Source: Microvirga lenta | GTDB taxonomy: Bacteria > Pseudomonadota > Alphaproteobacteria > Rhizobiales > Beijerinckiaceae | Direction of reading: 5' to 3' | DNA: 64,000 bases | Assembly: GCF_020532555.1 (NCBI RefSeq) | Contig: NZ_JAJBBR010000005.1 | Location: forward strand, 310,001 to 374,000 | Shown: in pieces, positions 10,049 through 18,860 of the stretch | How positions within the stretch are numbered: the stretch's first letter is position 1 | Layout of the letters: every line of letters begins with the position of its first letter | Program-made: the position numbers and the translations under genes | Notes under the pieces: model-generated | The model's input: only the letters and a program-made list of their open reading frames with translations | The model's database searches: none | What the model was told of the DNA's origin: nothing

Positions 10049-10819
10049 ATGCGTGCTTGGCTTCCCTGCTCCCTCTTCCTTCTCGCCGCCTCGATCCCGG
10101 CCACCAGCTTCGCCCAGCCGATGGGCTACCGCTACGTGACGCCGGCCTACGATTATCCCTATGCCGTGACGAGGGACGGGTACGATCCTGGCTATCCGCT
10201 GGTCACCCGGCCGTCCTCCCGCGCCCGCTCCGCCTATCAGGGCGTCCCGGTCGATCCCATGACCGGCTATCCCTACGAGACGCGCACCTACCGGCGCTCC
10301 GGCACGGCGGTCGCCGCCCTGCCGCAGGATTACGAGAGCGACTACGGCTACGACAACAGCATCGATTATGCGATCGCGCCGCAGTTCCAGCGCCAGATCG
10401 TGTCCTATCGCGGCCGGGAGAAGCCGGGCACGATCATCGTCGATACGCCCAACAGGTTCCTCTATCTCGTCCAGGAAGGCGGCCGCGCCATCCGCTACGG
10501 CATCGGCGTCGGCCGTCCGGGCTTCGAATGGGCCGGGCGCAAGAAGGTCACGATGAAGCGCGAATGGCCGAGCTGGCGTCCGCCGGCCGAGATGCTGAGG
10601 CGCCGCCCCGACCTGCCGAAATTCATGGAAGGCGGCCCCGACAATCCGCTGGGCGCCCGCGCGCTCTATCTCGGCTCGTCGCTCTATCGCATCCACGGCA
10701 CCAACGAGCCGCACACGATCGGCCAGGCGGTGTCGTCCGGCTGCATCCGCATGCTCAACAGCGATGTGGTCGATCTCTACAAACGGGTCCGGGTCGGCGC
10801 TCAGGTGGTGGTGATCTAA
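10049..10819 (+). CDS. Exported L,D-transpeptidase (YkuD domain)
   Basis: A 256-aa protein with a Sec signal peptide (MRAWLPCSLFLLAASIPATSFAQ, likely cleavage after FAQ). A Tyr-rich linker to about residue 120 leads into a YkuD catalytic domain starting near KPGTIIVDTPNRFLYLV. The active-site signature is intact: the His of YRIHGTNEPHTIG and the nucleophilic Cys of SSGCIRM. The enzyme forms 3-3 cross-links in peptidoglycan or attaches proteins to it in the periplasm, an activity prominent in Rhizobiales. Start ATG 10049 has AGGA upstream. It is monocistronic with a strong terminator. Confidence 0.9.
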   Translation: MRAWLPCSLFLLAASIPATSFAQPMGYRYVTPAYDYPYAVTRDGYDPGYPLVTRPSSRARSAYQGVPVDPMTGYPYETRTYRRSGTAVAALPQDYESDYGYDNSIDYAIAPQFQRQIVSYRGREKPGTIIVDTPNRFLYLVQEGGRAIRYGIGVGRPGFEWAGRKKVTMKREWPSWRPPAEMLRRRPDLPKFMEGGPDNPLGARALYLGSSLYRIHGTNEPHTIGQAVSSGCIRMLNSDVVDLYKRVRVGAQVVVI

Positions 10820-10848
10820 GCCCTGCCTTCCTGTTCCAGGGAGCACGT

Positions 10849-10884
10849 CGCCGCCCGTCGCAGTTGCGACCGGGCGGCGTTTCC
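10849..10884 (+). terminator. Terminator after the L,D-transpeptidase gene
   Basis: A long stem: CGCCGCCCG then TCGC, loop AGTT, GCGA, one bulged C, then CGGGCGGCG, followed by TTTCCTT. Confidence 0.8.
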
Positions 10885-11224
10885 TTGTGTGGCGCCGCGC
10901 CTGCGAATGTTCCTGAAAAGTTCTGACGGAACGGGGTTTTCCGGATATTATTACAGAATTCGAGGATCAGATCTGGAACAAAAGCAAGATAATCCAGAAA
11001 CAAAAACGCCGTTTTCAATAATATATCGTCAGATACTACTTGTTCATATAGGTATAATGCCGAGCACCGGGAAACGCAATATCTTATCGCAACTACCTAT
11101 ATGAATATATAGGATCCGCTATTACTGTCGGCGACGTATTCATCGGAGGCCGGTTCCGCCTGGAGCGGCGGGGACATGCCGCTCGACGTCGGCGCGGCCA
11201 GTGCCAGGAGCGTCCGTCAGCCCC
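10885..11224. other. AT-rich intergenic stretch before the SMR gene
   Basis: About 340 bases without a convincing gene. Bases 10920-11110 are strikingly AT-rich for this genome (runs such as ATTATTACAG and AATAATATATC), and the GC-rich norm returns at about 11125. No riboswitch or transposon end was recognised. It probably holds the promoter of the SMR gene, or is a scar of transferred DNA. Confidence 0.5.
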
Positions 11225-11554
11225 ATGAACTACGTCTATCTGTTCGCGGCCATCATCTGTGAAGTGATCGCCACCTCGGCGCTCAAGGCGGCGGAGGGCT
11301 TCACGCGCCTCGGCCCCTCGGTGATCGTCATCCTCGGCTACGGCCTGGCGTTCTACTGCCTGTCCCTGACCCTGCGGACGATCCCGGTCGGCATCGCCTA
11401 CGCGCTCTGGTCCGGCATCGGGATCGTTCTGATCGCCCTGGCCGGCTGGGTTTTCTACCGTCAGCCCCTGGACGGGCCGGCTATCCTGGGCATGGCTCTC
11501 ATCGTGGCGGGCGTTCTGGTGATCAACCTGTTCTCCCGGACCGCCGGGCATTGA
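11225..11554 (+). CDS. Small multidrug resistance (EmrE/QacE-type) transporter
   Basis: A 109-aa, four-helix SMR protein starting MNYVYLFAAIICEVIATSALK. Glu13 corresponds to EmrE Glu14, the proton/drug-coupling residue. The third-helix region AYALWSGIGIVLIAL matches the EmrE/Qac subtype rather than the guanidinium-exporter (Gdx/SugE) subtype. It works as an antiparallel dimer exporting lipophilic cations in exchange for protons. The start is taken by family homology; the AGGAG at about 14 nt is too distant to be decisive, and an in-frame GTG at 11201 is the alternative. Confidence 0.9.
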   Translation: MNYVYLFAAIICEVIATSALKAAEGFTRLGPSVIVILGYGLAFYCLSLTLRTIPVGIAYALWSGIGIVLIALAGWVFYRQPLDGPAILGMALIVAGVLVINLFSRTAGH

Positions 11555-11633
11555 GGGCAGCAGGAAAGGACAAGCCTTCCCACAACAGGAACGCCCGCCT
11601 TCCGGCGGGCGCTCGGGGCAGATCGAACAGGGA

Positions 11634-12347
11634 TCAGGCCCAGTCGCCCCCATCCCCGCCGTCGCCGCCGAAATCGGCGTAGTCGTCATGCCCGCCCTGC
11701 GGATTCTCGTAGAGCGAGTCCGTGATCCCGGCGTTGCCGGCATCCGCGCCCTGACCACCTGCAAGGTCGGCCGCACCGGCATCCGCCGCAGCCGTGCTGG
11801 TTCCGGCGGCATCGTTCCCGCCGAAGGCATGGGACAGGGCATTGGCGATCATCATGCCGCCCGCCACACCGGCAGCCGTCGACAGGGCGCCTTGGAGGAA
11901 GCCGCCGCCGCTGCGCTGCTGCATCATGCCGCCGCCCCAGGGACCGGGCCTGCCGCTGCTCATCATGCCGCCCTGCGGACCACCATAGGGCTGCTGCATG
12001 TGCTGCGGCTGGGGAGCGCCCCAGGGCGAAGCCTGGCCCGGAGGATGGCGATAGGTGGGCTCCTGCGGACGCGAGCCGCCGCCGAAGAGACCGGACAGGA
12101 AACCGCCCTGCTGCGGCTGGCGCCGGGCCTGGTCGAGTTCCGCGCGCAGTTGCTCGTTCTCCGCCTGGAGATTGCCGAGGGCCTGCTCCTGAACGAAGAT
12201 CGTCTGGGCCATGGCATAGGGCGCATAGGGCTGCTGACGCAGCTTGTCGGCGATCAGGCGCTCGGCCTCCGGATCGCGCGGCTGGTTCGCCACCTGCTCG
12301 AGGCGTCGGAAAATATCGGAAATGACCTCGCGTTCCTGGTCGTTCAT
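11634..12347 (-). CDS. DUF2076 family protein
   Basis: A 237-aa protein. The N-terminal 75 residues (MNDQEREVISDIFRRLEQ, then QTIFVQEQALGNLQAENEQLRAEL) form the helical DUF2076 region, ending in a short coiled coil. A Gly/Pro/Gln/Met-rich low-complexity linker runs to about 150. A short glycine-rich hydrophobic helix (STAAGVAGGMMIANALSHAF) and a very acidic Asp/Gly tail follow. The layout resembles periplasmic or membrane-tethered helper proteins, but no signal peptide is visible. AGGAGG-like bases lie just upstream of the start. Function unknown. Confidence 0.75.
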   Translation of the reverse strand: MNDQEREVISDIFRRLEQVANQPRDPEAERLIADKLRQQPYAPYAMAQTIFVQEQALGNLQAENEQLRAELDQARRQPQQGGFLSGLFGGGSRPQEPTYRHPPGQASPWGAPQPQHMQQPYGGPQGGMMSSGRPGPWGGGMMQQRSGGGFLQGALSTAAGVAGGMMIANALSHAFGGNDAAGTSTAAADAGAADLAGGQGADAGNAGITDSLYENPQGGHDDYADFGGDGGDGGDWA

Positions 12348-12404
12348 GGCGAGCCTCCTTCAAACCTGCGGGTGATCGAGATGTAAGCACCGCCGAACGG
12401 TTTG

Positions 12405-12995
12405 TTAGAGGCCGGATGTCGAAATGAAGCCAAGCTTGCGCATGTTTCCCAGGGCCTGCGGCATGATCGTCCCGAGGTCCGACACGCAGCGCCACTCGGC
12501 CTGCTCGACCTCCGCGAGATCGGGGCGCATCTCGTGCCCCTCCTCCGCCCTCACGACATAGCGGATATCGTGGTGCCAGTGCTCCGGCTCGTCGCGCTCG
12601 GGGCGGGCCGGGATGCGGCGGCTGTCGATGTCGACGGGCAGGCCCGTTTCCCGATGCCAAGGATCGAGGCGCAGGTTGCGCAAACCCGTTTCCTCGACCG
12701 CCTCCCGCAGAGCCGAGTCCGCCAGGCTGTCCGGCGGCTCGTAATGCCCGCCCGGCTGCAGCCAGCGCCCGAGGGAGCGGTGCCGGATGAGCAGCGTGCG
12801 CCTGCCCCTCCCGTCGAGGACGATGGCCGAGGTGGTGACATGGCCCGGAAAGGTGCGGCGGGAATGGATTTCGTCTTCGCGGGCGATCTGGCCTCGCAAT
12901 ATCTCATGCCGCTCCTCCGGCACGCCGAACGCGGCGGCGTGGCCGTCCAGCACCGCCAGGACATGTCGGCGAAAGGAAGCGGGATCGAAGCTCAT
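12405..12995 (-). CDS. NUDIX hydrolase
   Basis: A 196-aa protein with a NUDIX fold starting near residue 50 (VTTSAIVLDGRGRRTLLIRH). The NUDIX helix reads GHYEPPD...LREAVEETGL, which fits Gx5Ex7REUxEExGU except that the first Glu is Asp. The REAVEE acidic cluster that binds Mg is intact. It probably cleaves a nucleoside diphosphate derivative; the substrate is not predictable. The N-terminal 45 residues are an extra helical segment. It sits alone between DUF2076 and the coiled-coil gene. Confidence 0.85.
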   Translation of the reverse strand: MSFDPASFRRHVLAVLDGHAAAFGVPEERHEILRGQIAREDEIHSRRTFPGHVTTSAIVLDGRGRRTLLIRHRSLGRWLQPGGHYEPPDSLADSALREAVEETGLRNLRLDPWHRETGLPVDIDSRRIPARPERDEPEHWHHDIRYVVRAEEGHEMRPDLAEVEQAEWRCVSDLGTIMPQALGNMRKLGFISTSGL

Positions 12996-13058
12996 GGAAA
13001 AACCTGCTCAACCGGGGCCTTTACCGTTAAGGCCGTCCGGCGCCCGCCTCAAGCAGAA

Positions 13059-13076
13059 GCCCCGCCGAAGCGGGGC
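13059..13076 (-). terminator. Terminator of the coiled-coil gene
   Basis: Stem GCCCCGC / GCGGGGC around a 4-nt loop lies 10 bases past the stop of the leftward coiled-coil gene. It is followed on the minus strand by a moderately T-rich tail. Confidence 0.55.
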
Positions 13077-13086
13077 CTGAGGTTCC

Positions 13087-14598
13087 TTATTCCGCGTCGG
13101 GCGACTTGAGCGGCCTGACATTGGTCTCGACCATCTCCTCGTCGTCGAAGAGGGTAGGATCCTCCTCGGCCGTGTCGAGGCGGGTCTTCTTTCGCAGGGA
13201 GATGTATTTCTTCTGGATCTTGATGCGGCTCTCGCGGGCGATTTCGAGGGCGCCCTGCATGAGGGAGCGCTCGGCCTTCTCGTTCTGCAGCTCCTCGGTG
13301 AGGCGGCGGTTGGCGGCCTCCAGGGTGTTGCGCTCCTGCTCGAACCGCTTGGTGAGCTGATCGATGCGCTCGGTCAGGCTCGCCACCTTGTTGTCGGAGC
13401 TCTCGATCTGGAAGTCCTTGGCGGCGATGGCCTTGCCCAGCATCTCGACGCGCTCCTGCAGCTCGATGCGCGAGCGCTGCAGCTCGTTGACCATGGCGAC
13501 CTGGCGCTCGACCTCCTGCTGGGTCGCCTCCAGGCGGCGCTCCAGGGTGTTCTTCTCGATGGTGGTCTCTTTAAGGTGGCGCTCGACGCCGCGCAGCGCC
13601 TCGTTCTTGTCGCGGAGCTGGTCGCGGGTATGGGCCAGGATCTTGTCCGTGGCGCCGAGGCGGGAATTGAGCCCCTCGATCTTCATGTCGAGGGCCGACA
13701 GGTCGGTCTGATGCGCCGAGCGCTCGGAATCGAGCTGCGTCTCCAGGCGCTGGCGCAGAACCTGTTCGGCCATGAGCTTGGTCTCGAGCTCCGACGCCCG
13801 CTGGCGGGTGGCCTCGAGCTGGGTCTCGAGCTCTCCATAACGGTTCGTCAGGCTGGAGAGGCGATAGTTCTGCTCCTCGGCCACCTTCTGAAGCCGCTTC
13901 ACCTCGTGGTCGAGCAGGCCGTTCCGCTCGCGGGTCTCGATCAGCTCCCGCTCGGCACGGGCGACGGTCTGGTCCGCCTCCTGGGCTTCGAGGCGCAGGG
14001 CCTGGTTCTCTTCCGTGATGTTGCGGGCGCGCTCGGTCTCGATGGAGAGCTGGTTCTCCAGGTCGGCGACGATGGCCTCCTTGTCCTTCACGTTGAGGCG
14101 TAGGTCCTCGATGAAGGAATCCTGCTCGCGCACCTTGGCCTTGGCCTTGCGCAACTGGGACACCGTGGCGGACAGGTCGTCCGATATGCGGGCCTGGGCG
14201 GCGGAGAGATCGGCCAGCTCCCGGCGCAGGGCACCCGTGGTCTCCGTCTCCTGCCGGAGCACCGCCTCCGTTTCGAGAAGGCGCGACTGGAGCTGCGGAT
14301 AGCTGCGGATCAGGTCGTAGACCGGCTCGCTGAGCAGGGTGAAGTCGTCCTTGAGGCTGCGGATTTCCTCCAGCCGGTCGATCAGGTTGGCGAAGCGGAC
14401 CCGGATCAGCTCGTTCTTCTGGCCGACGGAGTCGAGCGCCCCGTCCGGGCGCACCACGATGGCCTCGCTCTTGGGCTGGGCGGGCTGCGGAGCCGGAAGC
14501 GCCTGTGTGACGATGACCTGCTCGGCCGGGGAATCCTCGATTTCCCCTTGCGACCTCTTGCCGAAGCGGTTCTTGAAAGACGACCAACCCGATGCCAT
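13087..14598 (-). CDS. Long coiled-coil protein (crescentin / intermediate-filament-like architecture)
   Basis: A 503-aa protein. ATG 14598 is chosen because AAGGGG lies 8 nt upstream; another ATG 10 codons earlier lacks a site. A short basic N-terminus (MASGWSSFKNRFGKRS) and a Pro/Ala/Gln linker to about residue 45 lead into a nearly continuous heptad coiled coil (about 65-480). The tail is acidic and ends in TNVRPLKSPDAE. There is no signal peptide, membrane segment or ATPase motif. This head-long-rod-tail plan is that of crescentin-like cytoskeletal proteins of Alphaproteobacteria, but coiled-coil similarity alone is weak evidence. It is not obviously co-transcribed with neighbours. Confidence 0.6.
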   Translation of the reverse strand: MASGWSSFKNRFGKRSQGEIEDSPAEQVIVTQALPAPQPAQPKSEAIVVRPDGALDSVGQKNELIRVRFANLIDRLEEIRSLKDDFTLLSEPVYDLIRSYPQLQSRLLETEAVLRQETETTGALRRELADLSAAQARISDDLSATVSQLRKAKAKVREQDSFIEDLRLNVKDKEAIVADLENQLSIETERARNITEENQALRLEAQEADQTVARAERELIETRERNGLLDHEVKRLQKVAEEQNYRLSSLTNRYGELETQLEATRQRASELETKLMAEQVLRQRLETQLDSERSAHQTDLSALDMKIEGLNSRLGATDKILAHTRDQLRDKNEALRGVERHLKETTIEKNTLERRLEATQQEVERQVAMVNELQRSRIELQERVEMLGKAIAAKDFQIESSDNKVASLTERIDQLTKRFEQERNTLEAANRRLTEELQNEKAERSLMQGALEIARESRIKIQKKYISLRKKTRLDTAEEDPTLFDDEEMVETNVRPLKSPDAE

Positions 14599-14700
14599 GA
14601 CGCCGTCCCCTTCCGGTACGAAATACATACTTCAGGGATCTTTTAGCCGAGACTGCGCAGGAGTGGAAATAGAATTTCGTTGCGCAGCAATGTCACAGGG

Positions 14701-16056
14701 TCATTCGGCAGCGATCGGCGCCGGGCGGGACAGCCGGTCCTTGAAGCCCGCGCTCTCCAAAGCTTCCGGTATCGGCCCGCCCGTCGCCCAGTCGAGAAGC
14801 TCGACCGTATGGACGATGGGAATGGCGGTGCCTTTGCCGATCTGGGTCATGCAGCCGATATTGCCGGTGGCGATGAGGTCGGGCTTGGTGCGCTCGATAT
14901 TGGCCACCTTCCGGGCCCTGAGCTGACCCGCGATCTCCGGCTGCAGCAGGTTGTAGGTTCCGGCCGAACCGCAGCAGATATGGCCTTCCGGCACGTCCTT
15001 GACGGTGAAGCCCGCCTGCTTGAGGAGCGCCTTGGGCTCGGTCCGGATCTGCTGGCCGTGCTGCATCGAGCAGGCGGAGTGGTAGGCGACGACGAGATCC
15101 TGCCTCACCACGGGCTCCATGAGCTTCAGGCCTGCCATGTATTCCGTGACGTCCCTGGCGAGCGCGGAGACCCGGGCGGCCTTGTCGGCATAGTCCGGGT
15201 CGTCCCGGAACATGAAGCCGTAATCCTTGATGGTGGTGCCGCAGCCCGAGGCCGTGATGATGATGGCATCGAGCCCCTCGCCGTCCATCTCGGCGATCCA
15301 GACGTCGATGTTGCGCTTGGCGAAGCGGTGGCTTTCCTCGTCCCGCCCCATGTGATGGACCAGGGCGCCGCAGCAGCCCTCGCCCTTCGGCTGGACCACC
15401 TCGATGCCGTGGCGGTTGAGAAGGCGGATTGCCGCCTCGTTGAACCCGGGCTTGAGAACCGGCTGGGCGCAACCGGAGAGCATGGCGACCCGGCCGCGAC
15501 GCGAACCTTCGGGCTTGAATGCTCCGGGATTGTCGAAGGGCGAGCGGGCGGGAACCCGGGCCGGCGCCAGATCGAGCATCGCCTTGAGCCGCGAGCCCAC
15601 ATACGGGATCGCCCCGACGAGCCCCTTGAAGGGCTTGGCCACCATGGCGGCCCCCATCGCGAAGCGGAAACGGCCGGGATAGGGCAGCACGTTCGCCAGG
15701 AGCGAGCGCAGGAGCCGGTCGTGCCACGGCCGCGTGTAGGTCGCCTCGATATAGGCGCGGGCATGGTCGATGAGGTGCATGTAGTGCACGCCCGACGGAC
15801 AGGTGGTCATGCAGGAGAGGCACGACAGGCAGCGGTCGATGTGCTTCACCACCTCCGGCGTGGCGGGCTTCCCGCCCTCCAGCATGTCCTTCATGAGGTA
15901 GATGCGCCCGCGGGGCGAGTCGAGCTCGTCTCCCAGCAGCAGATAGGTGGGACAGGTGGCGGTGCAGAAGCCGCAATGAACGCAGGTCCGGAGGATCTTC
16001 TCCGAACTCGCCATTGCCGGATCCTTGAGCTGATCGGGAGTGAAGTTCGTCTGCAT
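14701..16056 (-). CDS. glcF: Glycolate oxidase iron-sulfur subunit GlcF
   Basis: A 451-aa subunit of the membrane-associated glycolate dehydrogenase GlcDEF. Two 4Fe-4S ferredoxin motifs lie near the N-terminus (CVHCGFCTATCP and CLSCLSCMTTCP). Two CCG-type cysteine motifs in the C-terminal half (GCCGALVHHMG and ICCGSAGTYN) are typical of GlcF/HdrB-like subunits. It transfers electrons from the flavin subunits to the quinone pool. ATG 16056 has GGGGAG 8 nt upstream. It is the last gene of glcD-glcE-ORF-glcF; a 119-base gap to glcE holds a small ORF. Confidence 0.95.
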   Translation of the reverse strand: MQTNFTPDQLKDPAMASSEKILRTCVHCGFCTATCPTYLLLGDELDSPRGRIYLMKDMLEGGKPATPEVVKHIDRCLSCLSCMTTCPSGVHYMHLIDHARAYIEATYTRPWHDRLLRSLLANVLPYPGRFRFAMGAAMVAKPFKGLVGAIPYVGSRLKAMLDLAPARVPARSPFDNPGAFKPEGSRRGRVAMLSGCAQPVLKPGFNEAAIRLLNRHGIEVVQPKGEGCCGALVHHMGRDEESHRFAKRNIDVWIAEMDGEGLDAIIITASGCGTTIKDYGFMFRDDPDYADKAARVSALARDVTEYMAGLKLMEPVVRQDLVVAYHSACSMQHGQQIRTEPKALLKQAGFTVKDVPEGHICCGSAGTYNLLQPEIAGQLRARKVANIERTKPDLIATGNIGCMTQIGKGTAIPIVHTVELLDWATGGPIPEALESAGFKDRLSRPAPIAAE

Positions 16057-16060
16057 TGTC

Positions 16061-16174
16061 CTAGCTCCCCGCCTGCCACGGGTTGGCGGCCTTCACCGGG
16101 TTGATGACAGGCGTGCCGCCGGTGTCGAGAGCGATATTCGTCGCACGATACCGCCGGGTCGCGCTTCCTGCCAT
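16061..16174 (-). CDS. Possible 37-aa small protein between glcE and glcF
   Basis: An intact 37-codon frame, MAGSATRRYRATNIALD to ANPWQAGS, starts one base after the glcE stop codon (TAGgATG). It ends 4 bases before the glcF start, so it fills the gap almost exactly. Its TAG overlaps the glcF ribosome-site region (GGGGAGCTAG), a layout typical of translational coupling. The frame is otherwise unremarkable and has no recognised domain or membrane segment. It may be a real small subunit or coupling peptide, or a chance frame. Confidence 0.4.
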   Translation of the reverse strand: MAGSATRRYRATNIALDTGGTPVINPVKAANPWQAGS

Positions 16175-16175
16175 C

Positions 16176-17360
16176 CTAGAGACCCGCATACATCCGGCCC
16201 GGATTCAGAATTCCCGACGGATCGAGGGAGGCCTTGATGCCGCGCGTGAGCGCCATCACCGGCCCGGTCTGCGGCTCGAACACGTCGACCTGGGCCCTGA
16301 CCTCCGCCGGGGCCCGCACCAGCGTCGCGTGTCCGCCGAAGATTCCTGTCGCCTCCCGGATGGCGGCCGCGCCCGCATCCCCGGCGGGCGGCGTCGCGAT
16401 CCAGACGAGACCGCCGCCCCAATCGTAGAACCACTGGGCATCCACGGACCGGGCCACACGGGCGGCGAGGTCCGGCCCGCGCGTGGGCGCCGTCGAGACG
16501 CGCCAGACGGCCCGCTCGCCCTGCTCCGTCAGAACGGTCGCATCGCGCACCGACTGCCAGAGGGCATTCGCCCCCTTCCCTTCCAGAATGTCGGCGGCCT
16601 CGAATCCCTTAAGGAGGCGGCGCAGCTCGTTGAGGCGGTAGTCGACGGAGAGCGAGAAGCCCTCGAGCCGGATCAAGGTGCGGGCGCCCTGGCGGTCGCG
16701 GCCGGGCAGATGCGCCGCGCCGGTGACGTCGAAGGGCGATCCGAGCGCCTGCGACAGGGCCTGGATCGCGGCCCGGTCGTCGAGGCCGCGCATGAGCAGG
16801 GTCGACATCCGCTCGGGCTTGGGAAGCACCTTGAACGTCACCTCGGTGAGGAAGCCCAGCGTGCCCCAGGAGCCGGACATGAGCTTGACCAGATCGAGCC
16901 CGGTGACGTTCTTCATCACCCGGCCGCCCGATTTGATGACCTCGCCGCGTCCGTTGACGAAGCGCACGCCGATGAGGCTGTCGCGGGCCGCGCCCGCCAT
17001 GATCCGGCGGGGGCCCGAAATGTTCATGGCTGCGACCGCGCCGATGGTCGGCTCGCCCCGCGAACCCAGGAGCGGCCGGTAGTCGACCGGCTCGAAGGGC
17101 AGCTCCTGCCCTTTCTCCGCCAGCGTCCGCACCACCTCCGACACAGGCGTCCCGCTGCGGGCCGAGATCACCAGCTCGGCGGGTTCGTAGAGGGTGACGC
17201 CCGACAGGGCAGAGGACGAGACCGAGGCATCCGTCTGGTTCGGGCGCCCCATCGCGGCCTTGGTGTTCTGACCCGAGAGGCTCAGCAGGGTGCCCTTGGC
17301 AGCCGCTTCGCCGATGATCGTGGATGCGTCCTGCTCGTCGCGAGGAAGAAGAAGCGTCAC
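16176..17360 (-). CDS. glcE: Glycolate oxidase FAD-binding subunit GlcE
   Basis: A 394-aa FAD-binding subunit of glycolate dehydrogenase. The FAD_binding_4 domain covers roughly residues 1-170, with LLSLSGQNTKAAMGRP near the start and RGEPTIGAVAAMNISGPRR as the FAD-contact region. The tail DPSGILNPGRMYAGL is the conserved C-terminus of this family. The GTG start at 17360 overlaps the glcD stop by four bases (GTGA), indicating translational coupling; longer upstream frames run inside glcD and are rejected. It acts with GlcD and GlcF at the inner membrane. Confidence 0.95.
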   Translation of the reverse strand: MTLLLPRDEQDASTIIGEAAAKGTLLSLSGQNTKAAMGRPNQTDASVSSSALSGVTLYEPAELVISARSGTPVSEVVRTLAEKGQELPFEPVDYRPLLGSRGEPTIGAVAAMNISGPRRIMAGAARDSLIGVRFVNGRGEVIKSGGRVMKNVTGLDLVKLMSGSWGTLGFLTEVTFKVLPKPERMSTLLMRGLDDRAAIQALSQALGSPFDVTGAAHLPGRDRQGARTLIRLEGFSLSVDYRLNELRRLLKGFEAADILEGKGANALWQSVRDATVLTEQGERAVWRVSTAPTRGPDLAARVARSVDAQWFYDWGGGLVWIATPPAGDAGAAAIREATGIFGGHATLVRAPAEVRAQVDVFEPQTGPVMALTRGIKASLDPSGILNPGRMYAGL

Positions 17361-18790
17361 GCGGCGAGTCTCCCGTCGAGGGGGAAGACCTTGGCGGGGT
17401 TGAGCAGCCAGAGCGGGTCGAACACCCCGCGGACCCGCATCTGCTGGGCGAGATCGGCCGCGTTGAACTGATGGGTCATGAGATCGCGCTTCTCGATGCC
17501 GACCCCGTGCTCGCCGGTGAGGCAGCCGCCGACCTCGACGCACAGGCGCAGGATGTCCTCGCCCGCCTTCTCGGCCTTCTCCATCTCGCCCGGCTCGTTG
17601 GTGTTGAACATGACGAGCGGATGCAGGTTGCCGTCGCCCGCATGGAACACGTTGGCGACGCCGAGTCCGTAGGATTTCGCGATCTCGTCGATGCGCTTGA
17701 GCACGTAAGGCAGCTGACCGGTCGGAATGGTGCCGTCCATGCAGATATAGTCGGCGACGCGGCCCGTGGCCCCGAAGGCCGATTTGCGCCCCTTCCAGAT
17801 CGCGGCGCTCTCGGCCTCCGACTGCGAGACCTTGATGGTCTTGGGCCGGAACGGCTCGGCGATGGCGACGATGCGCCGGAGCATGTCGTCGATCTCCTGG
17901 TCGGAGCCCTCGACCTCGACGATCAGCATCGCCTCCACGTCGAGCGGGTAGCCCGCATGGGCGAAGGCCTCGCAGATCTGGATGGCGGGCTTGTCCATGT
18001 ATTCGAGGGCGACCGGAATGATGCCCGCCGCGATGACGGCGGCCACGCAGGCGCCCGCGTCCTCCACCCGCTCGAAACCGAAGAGCGCCGGCCGCGCCCC
18101 TTCGGCGGCGCGCAGGATGCGCACCACCGCCTCGGTGACGATGCCGAGCTGCCCCTCGGAGCCGCAGACCAGGCCGAGCAGGTCGTATCCGGCGCTGTCG
18201 AGATGATCGCCCCCGAGCTTCACCACCGTGCCGTCGAGCAGGACCAGGGTCACGCCGAGCAGGTTGTTGGTGGTCACACCGTATTTCAGGCAGTGGGCTC
18301 CGCCGGAATTCATGGCGATGTTGCCGGCGATGGTGCAGGCGAGCTGGCTCGACGGGTCGGGGGCGTAGAAGAAGCCCTCATGGGCGACGGCCTGGCTGAT
18401 CGCCAGATTGGTGATGCCGGCCTCCACATGAGCGGTGCGGTTCTCGAAGTCGATGTCGAGGACCCGGTTCATCTTGGAGACGCCGAGCACGATGGCGTCC
18501 TCCTGCGGGATGGCGCCGCCGCAGAGGGACGTCCCCGCGCCGCGCGGCACCACCTTCACGCCGTTCTGCTGACAGAAGCGCATGATGGCCGAGACCTCCT
18601 CCGTGGAGGACGGAAGCAGCACGGCCAGGGGCATCTGCCGATAGGCGGTCAGCCCGTCGGTCTCGAAGGCCCGGCGCTCGTCCTCGGTCGTGATGAGTGC
18701 CTCCGGGGCGACAAGCCGCTGCAGGCCGGCGATGATCTGCGCCCTGCGGGACAGGATGGCCTCGTCCGGCTTTGGAAATGCAATCGACAC
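17357..18790 (-). CDS. glcD: Glycolate oxidase FAD-linked subunit GlcD
   Basis: A 477-aa FAD-dependent 2-hydroxyacid dehydrogenase, the catalytic subunit of GlcDEF. The FAD-binding domain contains VVPRGAGTSLCGGAIP near residue 80 and AGNIAMNSGGAHCLKYG near residue 150. The FAD-oxidase C-terminal domain has NVFHAGDGNLHPLV and GGCLTGEHGVGIEKR. GTG 18790 is the start because GGGAG lies 7 nt upstream and the product then begins at the family start (SIAFPKPDEA). It converts glycolate to glyoxylate. First gene of the leftward glc operon, divergent from the cytochrome c/lut operon. Confidence 0.95.
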   Translation of the reverse strand: MSIAFPKPDEAILSRRAQIIAGLQRLVAPEALITTEDERRAFETDGLTAYRQMPLAVLLPSSTEEVSAIMRFCQQNGVKVVPRGAGTSLCGGAIPQEDAIVLGVSKMNRVLDIDFENRTAHVEAGITNLAISQAVAHEGFFYAPDPSSQLACTIAGNIAMNSGGAHCLKYGVTTNNLLGVTLVLLDGTVVKLGGDHLDSAGYDLLGLVCGSEGQLGIVTEAVVRILRAAEGARPALFGFERVEDAGACVAAVIAAGIIPVALEYMDKPAIQICEAFAHAGYPLDVEAMLIVEVEGSDQEIDDMLRRIVAIAEPFRPKTIKVSQSEAESAAIWKGRKSAFGATGRVADYICMDGTIPTGQLPYVLKRIDEIAKSYGLGVANVFHAGDGNLHPLVMFNTNEPGEMEKAEKAGEDILRLCVEVGGCLTGEHGVGIEKRDLMTHQFNAADLAQQMRVRGVFDPLWLLNPAKVFPLDGRLAA

Positions 18791-18860
18791 GGCACCACTC
18801 CCTGACTGAACGCGCGGCAGCTTCCGACGCATGGCCGTCCTCGCAAGAAGGTAGCTGCTC

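Noticed and set aside
11130..11224. Guanidine riboswitch before the SMR gene
   Set aside because: No paired ACGR-loop hairpins were found, and the protein is of the EmrE/Qac subtype rather than the guanidinium exporter subtype.
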